Shown here in pieces: positions 55,530-64,000 of a stretch of 64,000 nt of DNA. The stretch comes from an uncultured SAR86 cluster bacterium. GTDB taxonomy: Bacteria > Pseudomonadota > Gammaproteobacteria > Magnimaribacterales > D2472. Made by a program: the position numbers and the translations under genes. Below the pieces are notes generated by a model. That model was given only the letters and a program-made list of their open reading frames with translations. It made no database searches and had not been told where the DNA came from. Positions within the stretch are counted from its first letter, which is position 1. The number at the start of each line of letters is the position of its first letter. The stretch spans positions 1 to 64,000 of the forward strand of contig CACMVA010000002.1 of assembly GCA_902617045.1 (NCBI GenBank), given 5' to 3'.

Positions 55530-57722
55530 TTATTTTCTTCTTAATCTCATTTCATGAAGTATTGGTTCAGTATAGCCGCTTGGTTGGTATCTCCCTTTAA
55601 TAGCAAGTTCGCATGCTGCTTTGAATGCAATGCTATCGAATGAAGGAGACATTTTACGATAATTAACATCGTCTTTATTTTGACTATCAACAACTTTTGC
55701 CATTTTTTTCATTATTTCAACAATCTCAACTTCTGAGCATAGTCCATGGTGTAACCAATTTGATATGTGTTGACTTGAAATTCTACATGTAGCCCTATCC
55801 TCCATTAAGCCTACATTATTTATATCAGGAACTTTTGAACATCCAATACCTTGGTCTACCCATCGCACAACATAACCCAAGATCCCTTGAGCATTATTTT
55901 CAAGTTCTGCTGTAATTTCTTCATCTGTTGGCAATTCATTTTTTTTCATAAATGGAATCAAAAGTAAATCATCTAGTTTTGCTTTTTCTCTTTTTATGAT
56001 TTTATCTTGTTCATCTTGAACTGATATTTGGTGATAATGCATTGCATGGATTGTTGCAGCTGTTGGAGAAGGTACCCATGCACAGTTAGCTCCTGCTTTA
56101 GGATGAACTGTTTTAGTTTTATACATATCCAACATTTCGTCTGGCATTGGCCACATTCCTTTACCAATTTGAGCATTACCTTTAAATCCTGTCTCCAAGC
56201 CAATATCAACATTCCAATTCTCATATGCATTAATCCATTTTTGCATTTTCATATCTGCTTTTGTAACCATTGGTCCAGCTTCCATACTTGTATGAATTTC
56301 ATCGCCTGTTCTATCAAGAAATCCTGTATTAATAAAAATGACTCTATGTTTTGCAATTTCTATACATTCTTTTAGATTAACTGTTGTTCTTCTCTCCTCA
56401 TCCATTATTCCTAATTTGACAGTGTTTTCAGGCAAATCAAATATTTTTTCAATTTCAGAAAATAGATCACAAGTAAACTGAACTTCTTCTGGTCCATGCA
56501 TTTTTGGTTTTACAATATAAATACTTTTTGTCTTAGAGTTTTTATAAATTCCATTACCAATAATGTCATGAATAGCAATACATATAGTAAAGAATGCATC
56601 CATAATTCCTTCAGGAACTTCATTATTTTTCTTATCTTTGATTGCTGGATTTGTCATCAAATGGCCAACATTTCTTACCAGCATAAGGCTTCTTCCTGGA
56701 AGCAGGATCATTTTTCCATTTTTTAGTAAATATTTTCTATCAGGATTAAGTTCTCTTGTAATAAACTTACCACTTTTATCAAAAGATCTTTTTAAATTTC
56801 CTTTCATTAAGCCTAGCCAGTTTCTGTAAACAATAATTTTATCTTCTGCATCAACAGCTGCTACAGAGTCCTCACAATCCTGAATTGTAGTAACAGCAGA
56901 TTCCATTAATATATCTTTTATGCCTGCCTTATCTTCTTGACCTATAGGATGCGACCTATCAATTTGTATTTCAAAATGAAGGTTATTATTTTTAAATAGA
57001 AGTCCATATGCGCCCTCACCCTCATCTTTATAACCTACATATTGATCAATATCCTTTAAATTTACTTTTTTTCCATCCTCCAATTTCATTGATAGCTCAC
57101 CATCAATAAATTGGAACTGGATAACCTGATCATATGAGCCTGATTGCATTGGTATTGTTTCATCAAGAAATTTTTTAGCAAATTCTATTACTTTGCCTCC
57201 TCTTATTGGGTTATAACCTCCCTCTCTTGTTGCACCATCCTCATCAGAAATTATATTTGTTCCATATAAAGAATCATAAAGACTTCCCCATCTTGCATTG
57301 GCTGCATTTAAGGCAAATCTTGCATTCATGACAGGTACAACCAATTGAGGACCAGCAATCTTTCTAATTTCTGGATCTACATTCCATGTCTTGATCTTAA
57401 AATCACCTGCTCTTGGTTGTAAATAACCAATATCAGTTAAAAAATTTTTATATTCATCTAAATTAAATTCTTTATTTCTATTTTGAATGTGCCAATCATT
57501 AATCTTTTCTTGTAATTCACTTCTTTTAATTAATAGATTTTTATTTCGACTTGAAAACTTTTCAACAAGATTTTCAAAAGAGCTCCAAAAATAATGAGGT
57601 GAAATATTTAGACCGGGCAGAACTTCATTCTTTGTAAAATCTTCAAGAGATGATGATATTTTTAAATTAATTTCTTTAGCAGAATGATTAGAGGATTTAA
57701 AAAATTTAGAAAAAAGATTCAT
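55530..57722 (-). CDS. glcB: Malate synthase G
   Basis: 730 residues, the length of the single-chain G form. Characteristic stretches: [66 protein letters not shown], and [23 protein letters not shown]. Condenses glyoxylate with acetyl-CoA to malate, in glyoxylate or glycolate use. No isocitrate lyase or glycolate oxidase is nearby. Downstream of the flavin monooxygenase on the same strand. Confidence 0.97.
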   Translation of the reverse strand: MNLFSKFFKSSNHSAKEINLKISSSLEDFTKNEVLPGLNISPHYFWSSFENLVEKFSSRNKNLLIKRSELQEKINDWHIQNRNKEFNLDEYKNFLTDIGYLQPRAGDFKIKTWNVDPEIRKIAGPQLVVPVMNARFALNAANARWGSLYDSLYGTNIISDEDGATREGGYNPIRGGKVIEFAKKFLDETIPMQSGSYDQVIQFQFIDGELSMKLEDGKKVNLKDIDQYVGYKDEGEGAYGLLFKNNNLHFEIQIDRSHPIGQEDKAGIKDILMESAVTTIQDCEDSVAAVDAEDKIIVYRNWLGLMKGNLKRSFDKSGKFITRELNPDRKYLLKNGKMILLPGRSLMLVRNVGHLMTNPAIKDKKNNEVPEGIMDAFFTICIAIHDIIGNGIYKNSKTKSIYIVKPKMHGPEEVQFTCDLFSEIEKIFDLPENTVKLGIMDEERRTTVNLKECIEIAKHRVIFINTGFLDRTGDEIHTSMEAGPMVTKADMKMQKWINAYENWNVDIGLETGFKGNAQIGKGMWPMPDEMLDMYKTKTVHPKAGANCAWVPSPTAATIHAMHYHQISVQDEQDKIIKREKAKLDDLLLIPFMKKNELPTDEEITAELENNAQGILGYVVRWVDQGIGCSKVPDINNVGLMEDRATCRISSQHISNWLHHGLCSEVEIVEIMKKMAKVVDSQNKDDVNYRKMSPSFDSIAFKAACELAIKGRYQPSGYTEPILHEMRLRRK

Positions 57723-57767
57723 TTTTGGATTATAACAATTTCAAAAAATATACCAATTATAAATAAT

Positions 57768-58901
57768 TTACTTTTTTAACATTGATGTTACATCATAAGA
57801 CCATATTTGATTAGTTCGATACTTAATAACATTTGTATATTTCATTAATATGTTTCTTAAATAAACTAAGAATGGATTACTTAAATGATTTAACTTACCT
57901 TGATTCAAAGATTTGGTATAAATTGACTGTACTCTATTTATTCTGAATTTATTATATTCATTTTGTGCCTTAGGTAAGTCGTTGTTATATTTGCTCAACA
58001 TATAACCATATGTATAGGCATCTTCCAAGGACATACAAGCACCTTGTCCAATGAAAGGAACCATTGGATGAGCAGAATCTCCAAGATAAGAAATATTTTT
58101 ATCAATTAGAGTCAATGCATTTGGTCGAATATATACTCCCCATTTATAAACACCATCATTTTTTTTAATAGATTGATATTTATTTAATATTGAATGAGGT
58201 ACTTCTGTTAATAAATCACCAAAATCTCCTTCTTGTTTCCAGGATTCTATTTCTTTGTTTTTACTTTTAATAGCTGCAACAAGACTTATCCTTTTTTTAT
58301 CAATCGGATATGTAACAACATGAAAATTTGAGCCAAGATGAAAATGAATATTTTCTTGATCGGATTCAAATATTGTTCTCCAGATATAATATCCACTATA
58401 AATCGGCTTAACGGATGAAGTAGATAATATGCTTTGGCAAGTTGATTTTATTCCATCACAGGCAGCGATATGACTCACATCATATGAATTGTTATTAGAA
58501 AAAAAAATTTTATTTCTGTGTTGATTAATATTTTGCAACTCGTGATTAAAATAAATCTCACCTTTTAAAGATAAATAATTATCTAATAAAACTTTATATA
58601 AGTTTTTTCGCGATGCGGTCGTAATATCAGTTGAAATATGATTAATTTTATTATTATTATTTGAAAAAAAAATAGCCTTTTTTGGTTGTCTAGAAATATT
58701 ATTAAAGGCTTCAAGAACATTAAGATAATCTAGAACCCTTAATCCATTATATGAGATAGATATACCAGCTCCTTGTTCTTTAACATTGTTAGATTTTTCA
58801 AAAACAACGCATGGTATGTTGTTAATGCGTAATATATTTCCAAGTGTGAGTCCGGCTATTCCAGCTCCGATAACTGCAACATGATTAGAATAATTTTTCA
58901 T
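57768..58901 (-). CDS. FAD-dependent aromatic-ring monooxygenase
   Basis: 377 residues. N-terminal Rossmann VAVIGAGIAGLTLGNIL, GAGISISYNGLRVLDYL, AACDGIKSTCQSIL and the second FAD motif YLGDSAHPMVPFIGQGACMSLEDAYTYGYML: a class A flavoprotein monooxygenase like salicylate or 3-hydroxybenzoate hydroxylases. I use ATG 58901; an in-frame TTG further up lies in the RNA terminator T run. There is no room for a promoter between that terminator and the ATG, so expression depends on read-through or a promoter inside the RNA gene. Confidence 0.87.
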   Translation of the reverse strand: MKNYSNHVAVIGAGIAGLTLGNILRINNIPCVVFEKSNNVKEQGAGISISYNGLRVLDYLNVLEAFNNISRQPKKAIFFSNNNNKINHISTDITTASRKNLYKVLLDNYLSLKGEIYFNHELQNINQHRNKIFFSNNNSYDVSHIAACDGIKSTCQSILSTSSVKPIYSGYYIWRTIFESDQENIHFHLGSNFHVVTYPIDKKRISLVAAIKSKNKEIESWKQEGDFGDLLTEVPHSILNKYQSIKKNDGVYKWGVYIRPNALTLIDKNISYLGDSAHPMVPFIGQGACMSLEDAYTYGYMLSKYNNDLPKAQNEYNKFRINRVQSIYTKSLNQGKLNHLSNPFLVYLRNILMKYTNVIKYRTNQIWSYDVTSMLKK

Positions 58902-58914
58902 ATAAAAATTTTGC

Positions 58915-59137
58915 AAAAAAAAACAGAGACAAGCTCTGTTTCTTTCAATCGATTCCTCAGGGGTCTAAAGTGAGATTTTCTTTAGCTCCTTGGATTCTTT
59001 CTCCTGAATCCTTGGTGGATCTGCAAGCTATTTTTTATCATCGACTCTTGCAAATGCTTTCACCCTTCGGTCTCTCCGTCTGGTTTTCCCTCTAACTTCC
59101 CGTCTGCAGTTGGTAGCTAGTCAGTCGCCATCCGTAC
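58915..59137 (-). ncRNA. GGA-rich small RNA, copy 2
   Basis: Second copy of the RNA at 53759, again 223 nt from start (about 59137) to terminator. The 3' two thirds are identical, including the terminator stem (58921-58928 with 58934-58941) and the hairpin with AGGA in its loop; differences cluster in the 5' third (about 59080-59130). Seven or more GGA motifs kept. Ends about 13 bases before the ATG of the flavin monooxygenase. Confidence 0.8.
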
Positions 59138-59142
59138 TTTTA

Positions 59143-59170
59143 ATATTACTCTTACTAAATTAGATGTCAA
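59143..59170 (-). promoter_or_regulatory. Sigma-70 promoter of small RNA copy 2
   Basis: Minus-strand TTGACA (59170-59165), 16-base spacer, TAATAT (59148-59143), the same as copy 1. Confidence 0.85.
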
Positions 59171-59216
59171 CACTTTTTTTACAAAAAAAATAATTTTTTT
59201 TCATTTGTCTTAGAAT

Positions 59217-59243
59217 ATAAAAAGGGAGTTATAAAACTCCCTT
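59217..59243 (-). terminator. Intrinsic terminator after the exported-protein pair
   Basis: 9-bp stem AAGGGAGTT/AACTCCCTT (59222-59230 with 59235-59243) with 4-base loop, then T-rich tail on the minus strand; ends the operon 60798-59263. Confidence 0.88.
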
Positions 59244-59262
59244 AAATTAATGAGAAAATATC

Positions 59263-60042
59263 TTAATCAGATCCTGAATAATATAACCATTCAATTCTGT
59301 AAGTTGACTCTGGGCCACATTTTGAGATAGCTCTAAACTCATCCCAATAACCATTTTCACTCATCATTTCCCTATAAGAAGGAACTGATGAAATTATATC
59401 AGCTCTTTTTTTAGCACTATAGTAATGTCGCATAATCACAAAGTCATAGCCTACATCTGCATCAAAACCTCTATATGGTCTCAAATAATGCTCTCCATAG
59501 CCTGCTCTGTTTCCAAGCTCAATTTCACTTGCCTCAACTCTTGCATTTAGTTCAAGCAATTTTGCCATAGTTCCACCGGTTTTAAATGTGCACTGTCTAA
59601 AATCTACAAAATTAAATCTGTCTCTTTCGTCTTCAGGTACTCTGATGCCTCTTGCACGAACACCCATCATTGATATACTTCTGTCAGTATTAACAGCTTG
59701 ATCATCAAATTCACTATTTTCCTCAGCCCATTTTGGATAATCATTCATGTAAGCGCCCCACTCTTTATACTGATCTTGGCCAGTAGGCCACCAACCATAC
59801 TCTATGATGTCGTATTCAGTTTCTCCAGCCCAGATTGGAACAAAAAGCGCTCTCCCGTATTTTAGATTGTTTTCTTTTAAGAATTCTAAGTACTCCATAT
59901 TCTGAGCTTTTACGTCTTCATATGTTTTACCCTCACTGATATTTCCAAAGAAAAATTCTGCTCTGTAGGTGTATTGCTCAGAGGTCTGAGCAAATACATT
60001 TCCTACAGAAAATAATAAAAGTGATAAAATTAAAAATCTCAT
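59263..60042 (-). CDS. Exported protein of unknown function (family member A)
   Basis: 259 residues with signal peptide (MRFLILSLLLFSVGNVFA). The mature protein appears to consist of two similar alpha/beta halves of about 110 residues: YTYRAEFFFGNISEGKTYEDVKAQNMEYLEFLKENN and, later, FKTGGTMAKLLELNARVEASEIELGN, each ending in an aromatic-rich strand (YDIIEYGWWP; YDFVIMRHYY). This suggests a duplicated ferredoxin-like (dimeric barrel) fold. Lies 3 bases after the next gene, so cotranscribed. Confidence 0.7.
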   Translation of the reverse strand: MRFLILSLLLFSVGNVFAQTSEQYTYRAEFFFGNISEGKTYEDVKAQNMEYLEFLKENNLKYGRALFVPIWAGETEYDIIEYGWWPTGQDQYKEWGAYMNDYPKWAEENSEFDDQAVNTDRSISMMGVRARGIRVPEDERDRFNFVDFRQCTFKTGGTMAKLLELNARVEASEIELGNRAGYGEHYLRPYRGFDADVGYDFVIMRHYYSAKKRADIISSVPSYREMMSENGYWDEFRAISKCGPESTYRIEWLYYSGSD

Positions 60043-60045
60043 ATT

Positions 60046-60798
60046 TTAATTTTTTACAGGAACTATACTGTAAGATCGTTCGTTTTCACAAACACCACCA
60101 AGGTCCTCAAGAGCTTTAAGCTCCGGCATCTCTCCTGCTTTTTCAGACCAAAAATTTGTCCAATTTTTTCCATAATCAGATATTGTTGATGTTGTGACTA
60201 ATTGAACATAGTCATAATCCCAATCAGAGCTTGTTCCTGCTCCTGGAAAAATCATTTTTCTTCCAGCTACATCACCAAGTTCTTTTGCTGCTTTTGCATA
60301 TGCATAATATGCATTATAGACGTCTTCTGAGGTAACCCCGTCTCCTAATTTGCAGTCGGTATAAACCGCATAACCAGCTTGACCATCAGGAGTTTCTGAA
60401 ACTGTTCTTTGCCATGTATAAATTGCTTGATTTCCGGACTCAAGAATCGTATTTAACTCAGCTTGAAGTTTCTGACCATTGTTGATCCAATAATCATTGC
60501 CACCATAATGTGCTTCAGGATTTGGACTAATACCAACCCAAACAAAATCATGTGGTAATTCACCAGAATGATAATATGGGACTAACATTGCAGATCTATA
60601 ATCTTTTAGTGCCTCACTTTCTTCAGCCCATTTAGTCCACTTTGCAGCCCATTTCATCATATCATCCATATCCTTGCCTTCTTTAAATGAACTAACATAA
60701 TATTCAGCTACATTTGGTTCATAACCTGATGATTCAACATGATCATCTGCTATTACTACAAAACTGAAGAGCAAAGATATACTTAAAAGTAATTTCAT
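60046..60798 (-). CDS. Exported protein of unknown function (family member B)
   Basis: 250 residues with signal peptide (MKLLLSISLLFSFVVIA). Like member A it has two alpha/beta halves: VAEYYVSSFKEGKDMDDMMKWAAKWTKWAEE then YHSGELPHDFVWVGISPNP, and AVYTDCKLGDGVTSEDVYNAYYAYAKAAKELG then YDYVQLVTTSTI. Two Cys, one in each of DCKLGDG and GGVCENE, match the positions of DFRQCTF and SKCGPES in member A. A paralogue, first in the operon. Confidence 0.7.
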   Translation of the reverse strand: MKLLLSISLLFSFVVIADDHVESSGYEPNVAEYYVSSFKEGKDMDDMMKWAAKWTKWAEESEALKDYRSAMLVPYYHSGELPHDFVWVGISPNPEAHYGGNDYWINNGQKLQAELNTILESGNQAIYTWQRTVSETPDGQAGYAVYTDCKLGDGVTSEDVYNAYYAYAKAAKELGDVAGRKMIFPGAGTSSDWDYDYVQLVTTSTISDYGKNWTNFWSEKAGEMPELKALEDLGGVCENERSYSIVPVKN

Positions 60799-60880
60799 AA
60801 TTATCTCCCTATTATTTAAACACTTCTAATATATCATCAAGATTTAAAATTTTTGTTAAATTTATGTATATTTTTTGGAA

Positions 60881-61828
60881 CTATTCTATTAATCCGTAAA
60901 TATTGTATCTAGATACAAAATCCCAAATCTCAAAAGATGCATTAACATTATATGATTGTGTTGTTGGCCAATCGTGCCCCATTTCTGGATGAAGAATTAA
61001 TTTAACATTTACATTGTTTATACAGTTTATATATGTTTCATACGAAACTAATGAATAATTATCATATTTAATGATTGTGTCTGGATCATCGCCACATGAG
61101 TTATAGTTCACCCAATAATTAATTACATCAGGAATACTTTTTGATCCTGCGTTTCCATCATATGGAACAACAAAGTCTAACAATCCATGAATTTGTAAAA
61201 TAGGTGTTGGATGAATTGGATTACAGTCATCATAAGTACCATTTGTCATTGATCCAGTTACTGATGCTATAGCTGCAAATTTACTACTGAGATTACAGGC
61301 TAAGTGATATCCCATGTAACCGCCATTAGACATTCCAGATGAATATATTCTTGTCTCATCTATTTCAATTTTATCTTTTACCAAACGAATAATTGTATCT
61401 ACGAAATCGAGGTCATTTATAGTACTTTTAGATGTCCAACCACCCACATTCCAGTGTGAAGACAAAGTAGCTGTTGTTGCTCCTTGTGGATAAATAACTA
61501 TAAAATTATTTGAATCAGCTAATAGAAAATAATTCGTGTAACTTAAATGCCTCATTGCTGAAGAGCCATAACCATGAAAAGCAAATAAAATTGGAATACT
61601 CACATTTGTATTTAGATTATTTGGAATGTAGATATAATAATATCTATCTAAATTATCATGCTTTAAATCACATCTCTTCATCCCCGTTCTGCTAGTATCA
61701 ATACATGTTTCATTGTATGAATCATCATTATCTGTTTCAGGGGGACTTATACTTTCTAGGTCTGAGGAGCCACCGCCTCCACATGATGACAATATTAAAA
61801 CTAATAAACCTAAATAATAAGTTTTCAC
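60881..61828 (-). CDS. Lipoprotein esterase, PHB-depolymerase/feruloyl-esterase family
   Basis: 315 residues. Lipobox LVLILSSC followed by GGGG. Catalytic elements: HGYGSSAMRHL (oxyanion), Ser in IYSSGMSNGGYMGYHLAC, Asp in HGLLDFVVPYDG, His in PEMGHDWPTT. This is the LpqC/PHB depolymerase-type esterase, acting on short polyesters or hydroxycinnamoyl esters of plant or algal polysaccharides. Anchored to the outer membrane or surface. Flanked by members of the unknown exported family. Confidence 0.88.
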   Translation of the reverse strand: MKTYYLGLLVLILSSCGGGGSSDLESISPPETDNDDSYNETCIDTSRTGMKRCDLKHDNLDRYYYIYIPNNLNTNVSIPILFAFHGYGSSAMRHLSYTNYFLLADSNNFIVIYPQGATTATLSSHWNVGGWTSKSTINDLDFVDTIIRLVKDKIEIDETRIYSSGMSNGGYMGYHLACNLSSKFAAIASVTGSMTNGTYDDCNPIHPTPILQIHGLLDFVVPYDGNAGSKSIPDVINYWVNYNSCGDDPDTIIKYDNYSLVSYETYINCINNVNVKLILHPEMGHDWPTTQSYNVNASFEIWDFVSRYNIYGLIE

Positions 61829-61856
61829 AGGTACATATTAAAGCAGTAAATTTAAT

Positions 61857-61883
61857 AAAAAAAGGGAGCATAAAGCTCCCTCT
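61857..61883 (-). terminator. Intrinsic terminator after family member C
   Basis: 7-bp stem AGGGAGC/GCTCCCT (61863-61869 with 61875-61881), 5-base loop, followed by a long T run on the minus strand. Confidence 0.87.
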
Positions 61884-61899
61884 TTAAAATAAAATTTAC

Positions 61900-62607
61900 T
61901 CAGTCTGTATTATATGCTTTGACAGTTTGTATTATTGAGATATTTCTAATTTCTCTATTACCATCAACCTCTTTTGAGAACTCAGCAAATGAATCACTTG
62001 AATATAGCGTTTCAGCAGACTGCATTGCTTCAGTCATACTACCGGCACTTGTAAATGCATAATGTGTATAATAATTTACACTTCCGCCCATTTGTGCCCT
62101 TAATCCATAACTTCCAGCAACATTTCCAGCTTCTTCTTGTGCTTTGGTTACTTTTGAGTAAGCCTTTGCGTAAGAAGCAGCATCATCTACTTTCATTCTA
62201 TATATTGTATAAACCTGATTATTCTCTGGATCATAATTTCCACCACTTATAAGCTTCATGTTTAAAGATTGCTCAACAGGCTCAATTAAACTGGCTGTTT
62301 GTGCTAAGTGGGCCTGAAATATTGGATCAGAAAAAGACTCTGTTCCTTTACCAAGACTTTCAGTATCCTCATAGTTTAAAACAACGATATGAGTAGCATC
62401 ATCATAACCATTGAAAACATATTGATGTAAATTTACAACTGCTGGAAATGATTTACCCCAATCAGAATCCATTAATTCATCCAAAGCTTTAACATACTCT
62501 GATGGGTTTGAAACAGTGAAAGAATAAGTTGCTATATACCCAGCAGAAAATACTGACTGCGAACTAACAAAAAATAATGCTAAAAAACTATAAATAAATT
62601 TTTTCAT
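61900..62607 (-). CDS. Exported protein of unknown function (family member C)
   Basis: 235 residues with signal peptide (MKKFIYSFLALFFVSSQSVFSA). Two halves again: IATYSFTVSNPSEYVKALDELMDS then THIVVLNYEDTESL, and VYTIYRMKVDDAASYAKAYSKVTKAQEEAGN then NYYTHYAFTSAGSMTEAM. Same general plan as members A and B, though sequence similarity is low. A good AGGAGAG ribosome site precedes it. Role unknown; the fold is reminiscent of dimeric-barrel monooxygenase-like proteins. Confidence 0.7.
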   Translation of the reverse strand: MKKFIYSFLALFFVSSQSVFSAGYIATYSFTVSNPSEYVKALDELMDSDWGKSFPAVVNLHQYVFNGYDDATHIVVLNYEDTESLGKGTESFSDPIFQAHLAQTASLIEPVEQSLNMKLISGGNYDPENNQVYTIYRMKVDDAASYAKAYSKVTKAQEEAGNVAGSYGLRAQMGGSVNYYTHYAFTSAGSMTEAMQSAETLYSSDSFAEFSKEVDGNREIRNISIIQTVKAYNTD

Positions 62608-62692
62608 AAATCTCTCCTATTTAAAATATTAATATAACAAAGTTTTTCAAGAGAAATTTAACAATTATGTATATTTTATGATTATAAAATAA

Positions 62693-62768
62693 TGGTGCGG
62701 TACGCCGGTCTCGAACCGGCGGCCTTCTGCTTGGCAAGCAGACGCTCTACCAACTGAGCTAGTACCGC
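62693..62768 (-). tRNA. tRNA-Gly (anticodon GCC)
   Basis: 76 nt with encoded CCA (complement at 62693-62695). Acceptor stem GCGGTAC/GTACCGC, anticodon loop TTGCCAA giving GCC, D arm AGCTCAGTTGGTAGAGC and T loop GGTTCGAGACC. Closely similar to E. coli glyVWXY. Confidence 0.98.
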
Positions 62769-62825
62769 ATTGGAGAGTTAATATACTCTTTTAAATGACT
62801 GCTTTCAACAGATTAAATTTAGATG

Positions 62826-63296
62826 TTACTGAATTGATATTTCTTGTATATCCTTTAATTTTCCGTTGACATCTCTCTTAGAAATAATGAAAGATGATGG
62901 TTCTATATGCAAAGGAATAGCTACTTCTATTTTGGCTGATCGGACCGGCCCACCCATGTATTCTCTATCCTCGTAACCTATATGTTGATAGTTGGCATAA
63001 AAAGGATTACCAATACCTAATGTATAGATAAATTTACCGTCCTTACCATAAACTTTTATTGCATAGGCGTCCTCATCAGTCAAAAATTTAATCTTCTTGA
63101 GAGATCTCTCTTTTGGCCTATCTATTGAGATTTTATCTATTGAAAAACTTTCTGGTGATCCATCAAAAACAAAAATGTAAGACTCATCAAAGGGATTGGC
63201 ATGAATCTTATTTAACTGCTTATATACCTTTTCATCATTAGAATATATTAAAAGGGGTAAAGCAAAAATTATTGCAAATAAGATTTTAATATGCAT
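62826..63296 (-). CDS. Small exported protein, unknown function
   Basis: 156 residues. Start at ATG 63296, placed 11 bases after a GGGAG ribosome site and giving a signal peptide (MHIKILFAIIFALPLLIYS); earlier in-frame starts would overlap the upstream gene. Mature protein has a beta-rich C-terminal half (DEDAYAIKVYGKDGKFIYTLGIGNP and SAKIEVAIPLHIEPSSFIIS). Probably cotranscribed with the upstream gene. Not recognised. Confidence 0.65.
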   Translation of the reverse strand: MHIKILFAIIFALPLLIYSNDEKVYKQLNKIHANPFDESYIFVFDGSPESFSIDKISIDRPKERSLKKIKFLTDEDAYAIKVYGKDGKFIYTLGIGNPFYANYQHIGYEDREYMGGPVRSAKIEVAIPLHIEPSSFIISKRDVNGKLKDIQEISIQ

Positions 63297-63298
63297 AT

Positions 63299-64000
63299 TT
63301 ACCATCTCTCCCAATTAATGCCCCAGGTACCCCCCATTGGGCCATTGATATAACCGTAATCATATTGAGTTCTATCAGTGGGATTGTATCCCCATTGCTC
63401 AGTATCGTAATCATACCAATAGAAGTCTGAGTTGAACAAACCTTCATAAAAATCATCAATATCTGTAACATCATCTGGAGCTGAAACAGTTCCTGTTAAA
63501 TCATCCACTCTCCATGTATAAACTTTTACAGAATTATCAGACGGCCTATTGAAAGTAACTTGAGTTTGGTTTTCTAAAGAAGGATCTTCAACGCCATCTA
63601 TGTACCATTTTAACTTTAATTTTGAGGTGTCATATTCAACATCTATATCAATATCAAATCCAGATTTTATTCCATTTGTATCTTCTGTGAATCCTACATC
63701 ATCACCATATACAAAACCTTGATTGTGTATCGATCCTATAGCAAAACCCTCAACATTAACCTCACCATACTGATCAGTATTAACTTCCATAATTGTTAAG
63801 AATTTTGGTCTATAGTTATCAAATTCACCATAATAATTTCCCTCGAACAAACCTACTTGATTGCATTCGGGATTCCTCCCAGTTCTATTTCCGTTAGAAT
63901 CATAAACATTATATAAACAGTCACAAGTTTCGGGATTTGTTTCATCTTCATAGAGACCAATAGATCCATCTGACCAGTTGTAGCAAACTTTAAAATTTTT
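63299..64000 (-). CDS. C-terminal part of a large acidic exported protein (5' truncated)
   Basis: The frame is open from the window edge (64000) to a stop at 63299, giving 233 residues; the real start lies outside. The visible part is rich in Asp, Tyr, Trp and Gly, with Cys in KVCYNWSDG and CDCLYNVYDSNGN and NPECNQVG, then a beta-rich domain (DIDIDVEYDTSKLKLKWYIDG) and the tail PMGGTWGINWERW. Composition points to a secreted or surface protein. Family unknown. Confidence 0.7.
   Translation of the reverse strand, partial: KNFKVCYNWSDGSIGLYEDETNPETCDCLYNVYDSNGNRTGRNPECNQVGLFEGNYYGEFDNYRPKFLTIMEVNTDQYGEVNVEGFAIGSIHNQGFVYGDDVGFTEDTNGIKSGFDIDIDVEYDTSKLKLKWYIDGVEDPSLENQTQVTFNRPSDNSVKVYTWRVDDLTGTVSAPDDVTDIDDFYEGLFNSDFYWYDYDTEQWGYNPTDRTQYDYGYINGPMGGTWGINWERW

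Larger units (their letters stand above)
58915..59178 (-). repeat. 264-bp dispersed repeat, copy 2 (small RNA gene plus promoter)
   Basis: Partner of 53759-54022 in direct orientation, 5.1 kb apart. Divergence is limited mostly to a 45-base block near the RNA 5' end. Confidence 0.9.

Noticed and set aside
58902-58916. TTG-initiated N-terminal extension of the flavin monooxygenase
   Set aside because: The extra codons lie at the RNA terminator T run, and the ATG at 58901 places the Rossmann motif at the usual distance.
53759-59178. Insertion-sequence or MITE origin of the two 264-bp copies
   Set aside because: No terminal inverted repeats or target duplications are seen, and homology borders coincide with promoter and terminator.
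60850-60875. Shared AAAATATACATAA element upstream of exported family members B and C
   Set aside because: Short and purely A/T-rich; chance similarity cannot be excluded in this composition.

Overview
The window is a 64 kb piece of an AT-rich bacterial chromosome with tightly packed genes, very short spacers and many stop/start overlaps. Gene content (thioredoxin reductase, AcuI-type quinone oxidoreductase, TorF porin-GlnK-Amt, type II secretion, PhoB/PhoR, two TonB-dependent receptors, GspO, GH3/SSS sugar uptake, malate synthase G) points to a streamlined marine gammaproteobacterium. A SAR86-like lineage is my best guess; this is inference from composition and gene content, not from a marker gene.

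Layout. 1-4913: end of trxB, acuI-like gene, a 43-residue membrane peptide, a short-chain dehydrogenase, then torF-glnK-amt behind a textbook sigma-54 promoter. 5025-10770: membrane-lipid and housekeeping genes (PlsC-like acyltransferase, GDPD phosphodiesterase, UMF1-type transporter, HIT protein, DedA, epoxide hydrolase) with several mini membrane proteins. 10759-36423: a phosphorus-centred block of about 26 kb: beta-propeller phytase, TonB-dependent receptor, TetR regulator, PiT phosphate permease, PPK2, Ppx, an odd aquaporin-like channel, a full gspC-M type II secretion operon, a second TonB-dependent receptor, a large tandem-duplicated lipoprotein with a Pho-box-like site in front of it, and phoR/phoB. 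36494-42536: two acyl-CoA synthetases, gamma-glutamyltransferase, a 28-residue peptide and the prepilin peptidase needed by the secretion system. 42664-47892: tRNA-Gly(TCC), two unknown exported proteins, a photolyase-related flavoprotein, an exported hydrolase, a CinA-like/nucleotidyltransferase fusion and ribosomal protein L33. 47905-53718: glucokinase, GH3 glucosidase, sodium/sugar symporter and pyruvate kinase, a beta-glucoside-to-pyruvate set. 53759-59178: two near-identical copies of a 223-nt RNA gene with its own promoter and terminator, flanking an indoleamine-dioxygenase-like gene, a DUF1330 gene, malate synthase G and a flavin monooxygenase. 59263-64000: exported proteins, including three of similar architecture, a lipoprotein esterase, tRNA-Gly(GCC), a small exported protein and the end of a larger acidic one.

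The two most interesting systems are (i) the phosphate block, where PhoBR, a duplicated surface lipoprotein, TonB receptors, phytase, secretion machinery and polyphosphate enzymes look like one acquisition-and-storage module, and (ii) the paired small RNAs, rich in GGA motifs (one displayed in a hairpin loop), resembling the CsrA/RsmA-sequestering RNAs of other Gammaproteobacteria without my recognising the sequence.
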